A stretch of 64,000 nt of DNA from contig NZ_JBEJGX010000003.1 of the NCBI RefSeq assembly GCF_040253635.1, positions 8,643,501-8,707,500 on the forward strand, in the 5' to 3' direction. A model generated the notes under the pieces. The model was not told the origin of the DNA. It saw only the letters and a list, made by a program, of their open reading frames with translations, and made no database searches. Shown piece by piece: positions 44,070-56,873 of the stretch. Position numbers and translations under genes: made by a program. This DNA is from Streptomyces sp. Edi2. Its GTDB lineage: Bacteria > Actinomycetota > Actinomycetes > Streptomycetales > Streptomycetaceae. The number at the start of each line of letters is the position of its first letter. The first letter of the stretch is position 1.

Positions 44070-44254
44070 TCTTCGGCGCTCAGCGGCCCACACAGGGAAT
44101 CTGAGAAGTGCCCGTCGGCCAGGGCCCGGCGCGTGTTGAAATCCCGTGAGCTTCAGCGTGCGCGGCATGTTCTCATAATCGCCCAACAGCCGCTGTTGCC
44201 AAAGGTGTTCATTGAGCCCTGGAGCACGTGCGCCGGAGTAGCGCCGCTCGGCGG

Positions 44255-44479
44255 CTACGGCCTGCCCTCAGTCAGCTGGCTGGCGGTGTTCTCGATCCAG
44301 CGCAGCGTCCACTCAACTCCGGCCTGCCACCCGGGCCCCTCGCCCTTGTACCGCTCCTGGGCGTCGGCGCGGATACGGGCCGCGATGGTACGCAGGTCCT
44401 TCTGCAGCCCCTGACGCTGGGCAGTGACCATGGCCTGGCGCATCTCGTCGGTGACCTCGATGGGGTTTTCGTTGCTCAT
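44255..44479 (-). CDS. Small soluble hypothetical protein
   Basis: The protein has 74 residues from ATG 44479 with GGTGGGG upstream; GTG 44482 is possible. It reads ENPIEVTDEMRQAMVTAQRQ, LQKDLRTIAARIRADAQERY and WQAGVEWTLRWIENTASQL, with good codon use. It is mostly helical and carries a conserved-looking GEGPGWQAGVEWTLRW block. Family not recognised. Confidence 0.55.
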   Translation of the reverse strand: MSNENPIEVTDEMRQAMVTAQRQGLQKDLRTIAARIRADAQERYKGEGPGWQAGVEWTLRWIENTASQLTEGRP

Positions 44480-44703
44480 CACCCCACCCTGGACGACTGC
44501 CCCGCCGATGGCTATGCGTCATGGCCTGGACGCCGGTGCGGCGCGGACACCGGTCGGCGACGCGAAGAGCCCGGCGCCCCGGGAACGGAACGCCCCTTCC
44601 CGGCGCCACTCCACCGTCCACGCCTTGAGAGCCGACAACGGCGTCCGCACGGCGACTACCGGTGCTGGAGCCCGCTGGTCTCTGCTGTCGGCTGTGAGCC
44701 GTT

Positions 44704-45351
44704 GTGCCAGCGGCTGGCCAGCAGACCGTAGAGGAGGGTGTCGGTCCATTCGCCGGTGTTGATGCTCTGCACCACGAGGTCTACCAGCACTTCGCCCGGC
44801 ACCTGCTCGCCAACCCCGACACCGCCTCCGACGCCGTCCAGCGCGCCCTGGCCGCCTCCTGGACCCAGGCACTCGCCGGCCACCGCACCACCGCCATCGC
44901 CTGGGAAGCCCTCACCCACCGTATCCAGCGCGCCTACACCCCAGCCAGCGCCCTCTACGCCCTCGTCCCCGCCGCGGAAGCCGACGCCGCCGTCCTCCAC
45001 CGCGTCCTCGGACTGAGCATCACCGCCACCGCCGACACCATCGGCACCGAAACCATCACCGTCGCGTCCTTGCTGGCCACCTTCGACCGCCGGCTGGCTG
45101 GGGAGAATGCCGCAGCTCTCCGGGCGTGCTGGCAAGCAGCCACACACCGGTGCTGCGTGCATATCGGGCGCCGTTCCCGCTCACCGCGAGGCTTCCCAAC
45201 GGAAACAACTGTCTCACCAGATCAAGGCGACTTCGCCGACGCGGGTCTGGATCTGCTACTACGTCAGCAGTTGGCCCCGCTCTGGGTTTCGCTCCCCGCA
45301 CCGCGGCTGACGCTCTATCATCTGCTAAACGGGGGAGGTCACCTTCTGTGA
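44704..45351 (+). CDS. Sigma-factor-like hypothetical protein, start and end uncertain
   Basis: About 215 residues from GTG 44704, without a clear ribosome-binding site. Residues 20-80 (ALHHEVYQHFARHLLANPDT, ASDAVQRALAASWTQALAG) look like the helical core of sigma region 2 as found in small Streptomyces sigma-like proteins, and VLHRVLGLSITATADTIGTE resembles a region 4 helix-turn-helix. From about residue 140 the sequence changes in character (Arg/Ser-rich), which suggests a frameshift or a junction. It may be a remnant. Confidence 0.4.
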   Translation: MPAAGQQTVEEGVGPFAGVDALHHEVYQHFARHLLANPDTASDAVQRALAASWTQALAGHRTTAIAWEALTHRIQRAYTPASALYALVPAAEADAAVLHRVLGLSITATADTIGTETITVASLLATFDRRLAGENAAALRACWQAATHRCCVHIGRRSRSPRGFPTETTVSPDQGDFADAGLDLLLRQQLAPLWVSLPAPRLTLYHLLNGGGHLL

Positions 45352-45412
45352 TGGCCCCCTGTCTCTCAGTGAAGAGCCCCTAGGGCTGGGGCAAGAGGAC
45401 GCAGGGGGAAAA

Positions 45413-46441
45413 GTGCCGTCGCCAGTACCTCCACCACCGTCAGTGCCACCGCCATTCGGCCCAGTGCCGCCGCCCGCTCCACCCGCGCCGCCCAGCGGTC
45501 CGGATCCCGAACCACCGCACTGGAAGAACATCGGAAGATTTTTCCTCGTGGCCGGTGGAATCGCCGCGATCTTCTCAGCGATCTTTCTGGTGGTTACGCA
45601 CTTCCAGCAAGAGCGTGGTGTCAAAGCGTCCGAAAAATCTGGAGCAGCGGACAAGGCCGGCGATGACAGGGCGAAAAAGGAGGAGAAGGAGAAGAAGGAG
45701 CGAGCCGAAGGCCCGCCCATCACCGCTACGCCTGGAGCCCCCGCCTTCTACGCAAATCGATTCGCCTTCCCTGCGCGCACGGCTAGTCTCGGTCCTGCTG
45801 CCAACTTCATGTATGGCCAACAGGAATATGCGGACTGGTTCACTGCGAACAAGGGGGAGGAAGTCGGCGTCAGTGCATACCGCACAACCATCTCACCCCT
45901 CCATGAGGGGACGGTCGTTGTACAAAACATGCGGGTATCGGATCTGCGCTGCACACCTACCAAGTATGTGGGGACCGCCGTGGTTCCGCCCGCGATCGGA
46001 GACGGTGGAGATGGCGTGACACCAGTCGTCGTCGGTTTCGACCTCAGCACGGTGTTTCCACAGCCGCGGAAGCTCGTCTCGTTCGGCGACCGTCAAACGT
46101 CGCCGGGTAAAGAAGTCTGGAACCTTGGTGGAAACGCCTTCGAGAAGGGGATCTACCTTGACGGCGGCGATCACGCCGACGCCCGGAGCTTCGACCTCTT
46201 CTTTTTCACAGGAGAAAAGGACTGTACGTTCAACGTCGAAGTAAACGTGACGAGCGGCCCCAAGGATGCTTGGTATCCAATCAAACTTGGCAAAAAATTG
46301 GATGGCAAAGGCAGCGTTGCAGGGCAGGCGGCAAGATATGAATCAGTTATCGTTCCCACTGAAACCGGTGATCCGCAGAGCGACCTCAAGGGTCCCGGAA
46401 ATCCGTTTCCGGCAATCAAGCTAAAAAAGACCAATTTCTGA
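45413..46441 (+). CDS. Membrane-anchored protein with Pro-rich N-terminus
   Basis: The protein has 342 residues from GTG 45413. Residues 1-37 are mostly proline (PSPVPPPPSVPPPFGPVPPP). One membrane helix follows (IGRFFLVAGGIAAIFSAIFL, about 40-62), then a highly charged Lys/Glu linker and an extracytoplasmic beta-rich domain (about 105-342) with VVVQNMRVSDLRCTPTKYVG and SFDLFFFTGEKDCTFNVEVN, whose two Cys may pair. Its GC is lower than that of the neighbours (for example 46190-46330), which hints at acquisition. Similar Streptomyces proteins are hypotheticals. Function unknown. Confidence 0.65.
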   Translation: MPSPVPPPPSVPPPFGPVPPPAPPAPPSGPDPEPPHWKNIGRFFLVAGGIAAIFSAIFLVVTHFQQERGVKASEKSGAADKAGDDRAKKEEKEKKERAEGPPITATPGAPAFYANRFAFPARTASLGPAANFMYGQQEYADWFTANKGEEVGVSAYRTTISPLHEGTVVVQNMRVSDLRCTPTKYVGTAVVPPAIGDGGDGVTPVVVGFDLSTVFPQPRKLVSFGDRQTSPGKEVWNLGGNAFEKGIYLDGGDHADARSFDLFFFTGEKDCTFNVEVNVTSGPKDAWYPIKLGKKLDGKGSVAGQAARYESVIVPTETGDPQSDLKGPGNPFPAIKLKKTNF

Positions 46442-46693
46442 ACAGTGAAAGCTGTCTGCGCAGGCCAGGGGCTCCTCAGACCCTTGCGCTGAGCCAGGGC
46501 CGCCATGAGTGCCCTGCTGGCCGCCCCTGCTGCAGGCCACCCGGACGCCCGCGCCGACGGGCTCCGCGGCAGGAAGCACCCGGCACCGCTGGGCCTGCGC
46601 TGGGCCGAATGGGTGAGTGCGCCAGCCAGCTGGCGCGATATTGTGGAGCCCCTGATGACCGCTGTTTTCCATGATCTGGCAGGAGTGCCCCGC

Positions 46694-46996
46694 GTGGCCG
46701 AGGACCCCATCGCGCAGAGCGAGATCTCCGCTCTCACCCGCCGCTTCGAGCAGGGGCAGGAGACGACAGCCCGCGAGTTCGGGATCGTCAAATCAGATCT
46801 CACCGCGGTGCGGCTCCAGGTGGGGAACCTGGATCAGAAGGTGGGCGGGCTGGACGAGAAGGTGAGCCAGCTCGCTGAAGACATGAGCGCGGTCAACGGC
46901 CGCCTCGATGCTCTGGCGGGCGAGGTGCGCACCGGGAACGCGCAGATCCTGGAGCTGCTCTCCCAGCTCGTGGGCAAGAACCCTGACGCCAGCTGA
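46694..46996 (+). CDS. Small coiled-coil protein
   Basis: The protein has 100 residues from GTG 46694, with AGGAG eight bases upstream; a longer frame from 46505 has no such signal. It is almost wholly heptad repeats: ISALTRRFEQGQETTAREFG, VRLQVGNLDQKVGGLDEKVS, QLAEDMSAVNGRLDALAGEV. It resembles small Streptomyces coiled-coil proteins with repeated LDQKV units. A strong terminator follows its stop. Confidence 0.7.
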   Translation: MAEDPIAQSEISALTRRFEQGQETTAREFGIVKSDLTAVRLQVGNLDQKVGGLDEKVSQLAEDMSAVNGRLDALAGEVRTGNAQILELLSQLVGKNPDAS

Positions 46997-47014
46997 CCAT
47001 CCCGTCGAACACAA

Positions 47015-47053
47015 AAGGCTGCCCGGACCTGATCTTCAGGTCCGGGCAGCCTT
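47015..47053 (+). terminator. Strong intrinsic terminator
   Basis: An 18-base perfect stem (AAGGCTGCCCGGACCTGA and its complement) with a three-base loop, 19 bases behind the stop of the coiled-coil gene. It marks the end of the accessory region. Confidence 0.9.
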
Positions 47054-47299
47054 CATCGTGGGGTGATCATGTGGCCGGTGCGGGCCGCGGAACTGACGCG
47101 GGGCGGCGTCCTGGAGCGCGGTGAAGTGCCGGGGCGACGGAGTCGGGGGCCAGGAGCAGGCCGTCGGGCCGCAGACGGCCGCCCGGACGGATGCTGAAGG
47201 GCGGCGCCCTGAGTGGTCTGTGCATAGCTCTTCGTCTCACCTCGTCTCACACATCTCTCACAAACGAGAGCGCATGGGAGCACGCGAGTACCTCTGACC

Positions 47300-47345
47300 T
47301 GGACATTCGCTGTCGCCACGGACCACGGCGGACCAGGTGGACATT
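47300..47345 (+). promoter_or_regulatory. Possible operator/promoter of the Phd-type gene
   Basis: TGGACATT occurs twice, at 47300-47307 and 47338-47345, the second running into the AT-rich ACATTATATA just ahead of the start codon. Phd/YefM proteins repress their own promoters, so the repeat may be an operator. This is inference. Confidence 0.35.
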
Positions 47346-47360
47346 ATATAGGCTAGGAGC

Positions 47361-47675
47361 ATGGCCTACGAAATTCCGGTGACGCAAGCACGTGCGGAGC
47401 TGGCGGATCTGATCAACCGCGTCGTCTACGGCGGCGAGCGGGTGGTCGTGACCCGTCACGGCAAGCCGCTGGTGGCGTTGGTATCCGCTGCTGACCTGCA
47501 GCTACTTGAAGAGCTGGGGCGGCGTGACGAGGGCGCGGAGGACGAGCAGGTGATCAGTACGGTCTCGTCCGTGCGGCAGCTTCCGTCCGCTCCGGGCGAA
47601 CGGCGGCGCTTCGGTATCGCGGCAGAACACCGCGACCCGGCTGCCGGGGACCGGCGACCGGGTCGCGAGAGCTGA
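47361..47675 (+). CDS. Phd/YefM-type antitoxin without an adjacent toxin
   Basis: The protein has 104 residues from an ATG behind CTAGGAGC. The N-terminal DNA-binding fold is clear: YEIPVTQARAELADLINRVV, YGGERVVVTRHGKPLVALVS, DLQLLEELGRR. The C-terminal part, which normally wraps the toxin, is Arg/Pro-rich and unusual. No RelE, Doc or VapC-like ORF follows; the next gene is a convergent peptidase. It may act only as a repressor or on a toxin elsewhere. Confidence 0.85.
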   Translation: MAYEIPVTQARAELADLINRVVYGGERVVVTRHGKPLVALVSAADLQLLEELGRRDEGAEDEQVISTVSSVRQLPSAPGERRRFGIAAEHRDPAAGDRRPGRES

Positions 47676-47713
47676 CGGTCAGCTACTGCTGACCGTGCGG
47701 TGGAGCGGGTGGC

Positions 47714-49499
<1,786 letters not shown>

Positions 49500-49516
49500 T
49501 CACGGGAGAGCAGACG

Positions 49517-49820
49517 ATGATCCCGGGACAGATCCTCTACGCCGACGAGCCGGTGCGCCTCAACGAAGGCCTTCCCCTCACGCGCATGACCGTCCTCAAC
49601 GCCGCCGACCGTCCCGTCCAGGTCGGCTCCCACTACCACTTCGCCGAGGCCAACCCCGGCCTCGACTTCGACCGCGCGGCCGCGCACGGCAAGCGGCTGA
49701 ACGTCCCGGCCGGCTCCGCCGTGCGCTTCGAGCCCGGCATCCCCACCGAGGTCGAACTCGTCCCCCTCGGGGGCAAGCGCATCGTCGTGGGCCTGCGGGG
49801 CGAGACCGGAGGCACTCTCG

Positions 49821-49828
<8 letters not shown>
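49517..49828 (+). CDS. ureB: Urease beta subunit
   Basis: The protein has 103 residues from an ATG behind GGGAGAG. Family stretches are [57 protein letters not shown] and [12 protein letters not shown]. The stop overlaps the ureC start by eight bases, so the pair is translationally coupled. Confidence 0.97.
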
Positions 49829-51582
<1,754 letters not shown>

Positions 51583-51682
51583 GCGCGCCGATCAACGCCG
51601 CGATGAGCAATCCGATCAGCACCCTGACGCACACCCCGATAGGTACCCCGATGAGTACCGCGATGAAGGACACGTACCACCG

Positions 51683-52358
51683 ATGAGCCGCGCAGCGCTG
51701 CTCGTCCTCGCCGACGGCCGGTTCCCCGCCGGGGGGCACGCCCACTCGGGCGGCGCCGAACCGGCCGTCGCCGCGGGACGCATCAAGGACGCCGCCACCC
51801 TGGAGACCTTCTGCCGGGGCCGGCTGCACACCGCGGGACTGGTCGCCGCGGGACTGGCCGCCGCGGCCGCGGGCGGCTACGACCCGCTCCTCCTGGACGA
51901 CGCCGCCGATGCCCGTACACCCGTACCCGCGCTGCGGCAGGTCGCCCGGCGGCTCGGCCGGCAGATGATGCGGGCAAGCCCGGGCGACCTGGCCGAGCGA
52001 GGCGCTGGACGCGCTCGCCGCGGCCCGTCCCCGCGGCGCCCACCAGCCCGTCGTCCTCGGCCTGGCCGCCCGGTCCGCGGGTCTGCCGCCGCTCGACGCC
52101 GCCCACGCCGTGGCCTACGAGAACATCAGCGGTCCGGCCACCGCGGCCGTCCGGCTGCTGAGCCTGGACCCCTTCGACGCCACCGCCGTGCTCGCACGTC
52201 TCACCGCCGAGGTCGACCAGGTCGCAGAACAGGCCACCGAGGCCGCGCTGCGGACCGCGGCCGAAGGAACCGGCGCACTGCCGGCGGCCTCCGCGCCGCT
52301 GCTCGACATCACCGCCCAACAGCACGCCGCCTGGCCCGTTCGGCTCTTCGCTTCCTGA
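51683..52358 (+). pseudogene. ureF: Urease accessory protein UreF, broken by one inserted base
   Basis: The first frame from ATG 51683 reads [35 protein letters not shown] and [14 protein letters not shown]. It then goes out of frame. The frame one base later carries [60 protein letters not shown] and [16 protein letters not shown]. Removing one A from the AA at 51976-51977 restores [15 protein letters not shown] and a normal protein of about 224 residues. UreF works with UreD and UreG to load nickel, so a true mutation would impair urease; a sequencing error is quite possible. Confidence 0.85.
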
Positions 52359-52414
52359 CCCGGCCGGCCCGTCCCACGAAACCCACCCCGCTGTACCCCA
52401 CCACCGGAGTGACC

Positions 52415-53106
<692 letters not shown>

Positions 53107-53110
<4 letters not shown>

Positions 53111-53949
53111 CCCTCGCACTCCCCACGCCGGAGACGGGCCGCGCCGCCGCCGGGCTGTGTGCCACCGCCCGTATCGTCGCGCGGGCCGACGGGCAGGGGA
53201 TCACCCGGCTGCCCGTCCTCGACGGCGACGGCCCGTTCGCGCTGCGCCGCATCCGCGGGCACGGCAACCAGGCCCGGGTCTGCGTCGTGGGCGCCATGAG
53301 TGCCCCGCTCGGCGGTGACCGGCTGGGCATCGAAGCCACCGCCGAGCCGGGCAGCGCCCTGCACCTCACGGCTGCCGCCGCGACCGTCGCGCTGCCCGGC
53401 CGTACGGGCGAGCACGCCCGCTACGACGTGTGGTTGACGGTGGGCGAGGGCGCACGGCTCGACTGGCTGCCCGAACCGCTGATCTCGGCGGCGGGCAGCG
53501 ACCTGCGGATGACCACCACCGTCGATCTGGCCCCCACCGCACGCCTGGTACTCCGTGAGGAACAGGTGCTGGGACGCAGCGGGGAACGGACCGGCGCCCT
53601 GCGCAGCCGGCTCACCGTCCGCCGGGCCGGCCGGACCCTGCTCGACCAGGAGACGGCGTACGGGCCCGGCGTCCCCGGCTGGGACACCTCGGCGGTCCTG
53701 GACGGGCACCGCGCGCTCGGCCAACTCCTCATCGTCGGGCCGGAGTTCGAGGAGCGACCGGCCGAGGTGCGGCTGCTCGGCGGCGCGGCGGGCGAGCGGC
53801 CCGGCGACGGCGAGGGGCAGGGCGTGCTGGCACCGCTTGCGGGCCCCGGGGCCCTGGCCACGGCCGTGGCCCCGGACGCGCTGCGGCTGCGGCGCCTGCT
53901 GGACGAGGCCGCCGGGAGCGCGGCCGTGGGGAGCGCGGCCGCCGGGTGA
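53107..53949 (+). CDS. ureD: Urease accessory protein UreD (UreH)
   Basis: The protein has 280 residues from ATG 53107, overlapping ureG by four bases. Family stretches include [77 protein letters not shown] and [19 protein letters not shown]. It is a scaffold for UreF and UreG in nickel delivery. It is the last gene of the cluster; no ureE is present, as is usual in Streptomyces. Confidence 0.93.
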
Positions 53950-53965
53950 CGGCGGCCGCGCCGCC

Positions 53966-54340
53966 TCACACCTCCAGATCGGCCTCCAGCCGGGCGAGGC
54001 GGAGGCGCGCCAGCGCAAGGTTGGCGCGCTTGCGGTCCAGCACCAGATAGAGGAAGAGACCGCTGCCGTTCTTTCCCGTCACCGGGCGGATGATGTGGTA
54101 CTGCGCGGTCAGGGTGATGAGCATGTCCTCGATGGCGCCCTGGAGTTCCAGCATCTCCATGGTGCGCATCTTCGCCCGTACGACATCGGTGTTGCCGGCC
54201 GCCGCGACATTGAGGTCCAGAGCCTGCTTGTCGCCCAGGGTGGCCAGGGCCATACCGCTGGTGTAGTCGACCAGGGCGACGCCGACCGCGCCCTCGATGG
54301 TCGACATTGCGTCGGCGAGGGCGGATTCCAGTTGAGCCAT
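53966..54340 (-). CDS. Roadblock/LC7-type protein 1
   Basis: The protein has 124 residues from ATG 54340. It opens with a helix (LESALADAMSTIEGAVGVAL) and VDYTSGMALATLGDKQALDL, continues MRTMEMLELQGAIEDMLITL and TAQYHIIRPVTGKNGSGLFL, and ends with a Lys/Arg/Leu-rich helix. The alpha-beta order and the YTSGM loop match the roadblock-like proteins of actinobacterial conservons. Such proteins act on small GTPases. It is the last of four minus-strand genes 54340-56237; the GTPase itself is absent. Confidence 0.7.
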   Translation of the reverse strand: MAQLESALADAMSTIEGAVGVALVDYTSGMALATLGDKQALDLNVAAAGNTDVVRAKMRTMEMLELQGAIEDMLITLTAQYHIIRPVTGKNGSGLFLYLVLDRKRANLALARLRLARLEADLEV

Positions 54341-54511
54341 GAGGGGTTCAGACCTTTCGATTCCTTGATGGTGAAGCCGGGTGCTTGCGGTGCGTGTTTC
54401 CGGACTTCTGAACTTCCGGACTTCCGAACTTTTGGACTTTGGGGTTCTGCGTTCGTGGCTGCGGCTGCGGGTGCGCCTGTGATGTGGGCGCGGGCCTCGG
54501 GCGGGGGGCTC

Positions 54512-54892
54512 CTATCGGCGGGGCTGCGCGTCCACCAGGGCGCCGATCCGCTCCGCGGCCCTTCTGGCCTGCAGATGGAGCCGCCCCACGTTGGTGTCCG
54601 GGCTTGCCACGGCGGTCAGGACCGCGCGCCGTCCGGCCGAATAGGCCGCGATATACCCGTCGGCGCCGCGCGTCAGGGATTCTTCGAAGGCGCCCTGTCC
54701 GGTCGCGTCGGTGAGTCGCTTGGCGACGCCGATCGCCGCGGCGGTGAGGGCGGCCAGGCCGTCCGGCTCGATGTCCGGCAGATCATGGGCGATCACCATG
54801 CCGTCCACGCTCGCCACCATCCCGCCCTGGAAATGGCGTACTTGATCGCGCAGCGTATGCAATTCCTCCCGTAGCCGGGGTTCTATCGTCAT
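54512..54892 (-). CDS. Roadblock/LC7-type protein 2
   Basis: The protein has 126 residues from ATG 54892 with AAGGAG upstream; the longer frame from 55036 is not needed. It reads LREELHTLRDQVRHFQGGMV, ASVDGMVIAHDLPDIEPDGL, AALTAAAIGVAKRLTDATGQ and YIAAYSAGRRAVLTAVASPD, the classic roadblock fold with the VDGMVIAHD turn. It lies between the PATAN-like protein and roadblock protein 1. Confidence 0.85.
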   Translation of the reverse strand: MTIEPRLREELHTLRDQVRHFQGGMVASVDGMVIAHDLPDIEPDGLAALTAAAIGVAKRLTDATGQGAFEESLTRGADGYIAAYSAGRRAVLTAVASPDTNVGRLHLQARRAAERIGALVDAQPRR

Positions 54893-54962
54893 CAGTCTCC
54901 TTTTCACGGCGTGCCTTCTGATGACGCGCCTCATGGGGTGCACGGTCTTCGTACGCAAGGGC

Positions 54963-55811
54963 TCACAGGGTTTCCTCCAGCGCCGTACGCAGTCGGACAA
55001 GGAGGGCAATATCCGGATCGGCGGTATCGAGGACATCCGGTGCCGGTAGTTGCCAGGTCGCGGCGGTCCCTCCAGTGGCTACGGGGGCCGCACCGTTCAG
55101 GCAGGCGCCGGGCCGCCGCCGGGGGAGGGGCGTGGACGCCCGGGGGACGTGGACGAGGCCGACGGCGGCGAGGCGGCGGATGTCGAGCAGCGTCCCGAAC
55201 GCGGACTGGCCCAGCGCCCGGGCCAGTTCATGGGGCGTGTGGCGGCCGTCGGCGCGGTCGAGCAGCCGTCGTTGGCGGCTGGTGGTGGGGGCCGGGATGC
55301 GTGGGCTGACGGGGACGACGGGTGAGGAGTCGACCGCCGCCCAGGGGTGGAGCCGGTCGAGCAGCAGCCGGCGGCGGGCCGTCGCCTGCTGGAGGGCGAC
55401 GACGCTGACGGGGCGTATGACGCCCAGCCAGTGCCCGGCACCGGCGGTGAAGGAGGTGGTCTCGGGTGCCAGCGGCAGGGCGAAGAATGCGGCGTCGAGC
55501 AGCGCGGCGAGGTGGCATATCTCCAGCTCGCCCTGGGACAGCCACCCCTTGCTGACCAGGAACCGGCCGCCGTCCTGCTGGGGCCCTGCCGTTTCGGCGG
55601 CGTACTGCCAGCCCTCCGGCGGCAGTTTGCCGGACGCGGTGAGCCGGGGGCCGAGTCCGGGGGCGGTGGTGCTCTCGATGCAGTAGACCGCACCGTCGAG
55701 AAGGTAGAGGCAGCCGTGCGGGCCGCTGAGAGCGCCGGTGATGCGTTCGGCGGCGCACCGGTCGAGCAGTCCGGCCGGGGCGGGTGGGTGAGGAGATATG
55801 GGCAGGCCCAT
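54963..55811 (-). CDS. PATAN/DUF4388-like protein with winged-helix-like part
   Basis: The protein has 282 residues from ATG 55811. The first part reads ITGALSGPHGCLYLLDGAVY, LGPRLTASGKLPPEGW and VSKGWLSQGELEICHLAALL, matching PATAN-like (DUF4388) domains that sense or recruit partners. The second part (RRLLDRADGRHTPHELARAL, LLDIRRLAAVGLVHVPRAST) looks like a winged helix. In actinobacteria such proteins travel with roadblock proteins. DNA binding is possible and unproven. Confidence 0.65.
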   Translation of the reverse strand: MGLPISPHPPAPAGLLDRCAAERITGALSGPHGCLYLLDGAVYCIESTTAPGLGPRLTASGKLPPEGWQYAAETAGPQQDGGRFLVSKGWLSQGELEICHLAALLDAAFFALPLAPETTSFTAGAGHWLGVIRPVSVVALQQATARRRLLLDRLHPWAAVDSSPVVPVSPRIPAPTTSRQRRLLDRADGRHTPHELARALGQSAFGTLLDIRRLAAVGLVHVPRASTPLPRRRPGACLNGAAPVATGGTAATWQLPAPDVLDTADPDIALLVRLRTALEETL

Positions 55812-55853
55812 GGCTGTTCCCTTACCGTTCGTGCGGTGTGGCGGAGCGCGCCG

Positions 55854-56237
55854 TCAGGACGCGACCAGCTCCGCCGCCAGATCGCGCAGTCGGAGCCGGG
55901 CGACGGCGAGATTGGCCTGGGTGCGGTCCAGCCAGAGGTAGAGATAGGTCTGGCTGTCGAAGGCCGTGTGCACAAAACGGATGAGGTGATAGCTGCCCGC
56001 AGCCGTGATGATGAGGTCTTCGAGGTCCGGGCCTGCGGCGCCGGTGGTGTCGAAGGTGGCGTTGCGCGCGACGGTCTGCACCACCTCGGCGGTGTCCGCG
56101 GCGGCCGCGTCGTGATCGTCGTGCGGTGCCTGCCCGGCCGTGCCAAGGGTCAGACCACTGGTCCAGTCGATCAGTCCGGCGCATCGAACGCCGGGAATCC
56201 CCATCGCTTGGGACAACACCTGATCGATACCCGGCAC
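55854..56237 (-). CDS. Roadblock/LC7-type protein 3
   Basis: The protein has 127 residues from GTG 56237 with AAGGAGAG upstream. It reads IDQVLSQAMGIPGVRCAGLI, DWTSGLTLGTAGQ, EVVQTVARNATFDTTG, DLEDLIITAAGSYHLIRFVH and TYLYLWLDRTQANLAVARLR. It shares the closing DR-x-A-NLALARLRL pattern with protein 1, so the two are paralogues. It is the first gene of the four-gene cluster. Confidence 0.75.
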   Translation of the reverse strand: MPGIDQVLSQAMGIPGVRCAGLIDWTSGLTLGTAGQAPHDDHDAAAADTAEVVQTVARNATFDTTGAAGPDLEDLIITAAGSYHLIRFVHTAFDSQTYLYLWLDRTQANLAVARLRLRDLAAELVAS

Positions 56238-56873
56238 TTCGGCTCTCCTTCGCGACGGTCGGACGCGGCGTGAAACGCCGAAGCCCTCCCTTGTGGCGGT
56301 GAGTGGGAGAGCCTTCACGGAAGGTTACTGAAGGTGTGCGGCTGGCACATGCCCGATGGGCAGGTCTACGGCAATTGACGTATTCTCGCCCCTGCGCGCC
56401 CCTTCGGAAGCCATTGCGCCGCTCCGTACTCCAGCAGGTCACCCATGGTGGTGAACTCCGTTGCCGGGCGGCATAACCCGGCAACGAGCTGCCCTGTTGC
56501 CTCGTCAATGCCGTCTCGCCACAGCCCCGTTGAGGGTCCCATGGGTGGGGCGGGGGTGACACGGGATCTTGACCGGCTGCCCCCGTTCGTTGGCCGGAAT
56601 GGTGAGGTTCCGCTACGATCCCCGGCCGTTCGCCGGCAGCTCGGCCGGGCCTGCGTCCGCGCCCAGGGGCCGGCGCAGCGCCCGCCGCGCTCCACGGGCG
56701 AGCGGACGTCCGCACTCCCGCGCACCGCCTCCGAGGCTGCCGAAAAAACCTACAGGTTGGTAAAGAAGTGTGCGTCAGGCCTGTTCAGGAGGGGACGCCA
56801 CAGGTCAGGATCCCTGCGTAAGTCTGTGAACCATCCCGCCACCAGTGCACTCCACGCAGGGGGAATCAACCAC
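56238..56873. other. Intergenic region, one weak minus-strand ORF
   Basis: The spacer holds the divergent promoters of the roadblock cluster and the aminopeptidase gene. A minus-strand ORF (56542-56366) reads ATEFTTMGDLLEYGAAQWLP and could be a 58-residue protein, but it has no ribosome-binding site. Nothing else is supportable. Confidence 0.4.

Noticed and set aside
53950..56237. Looking for ureE or nickel transporter genes beside urease
   Set aside because: The next genes are roadblock/LC7 proteins; nothing resembling UreE or a nickel permease is present.
56366..56542. 58-residue minus-strand ORF
   Set aside because: No ribosome-binding site and no recognisable family; left as a note in the intergenic entry only.
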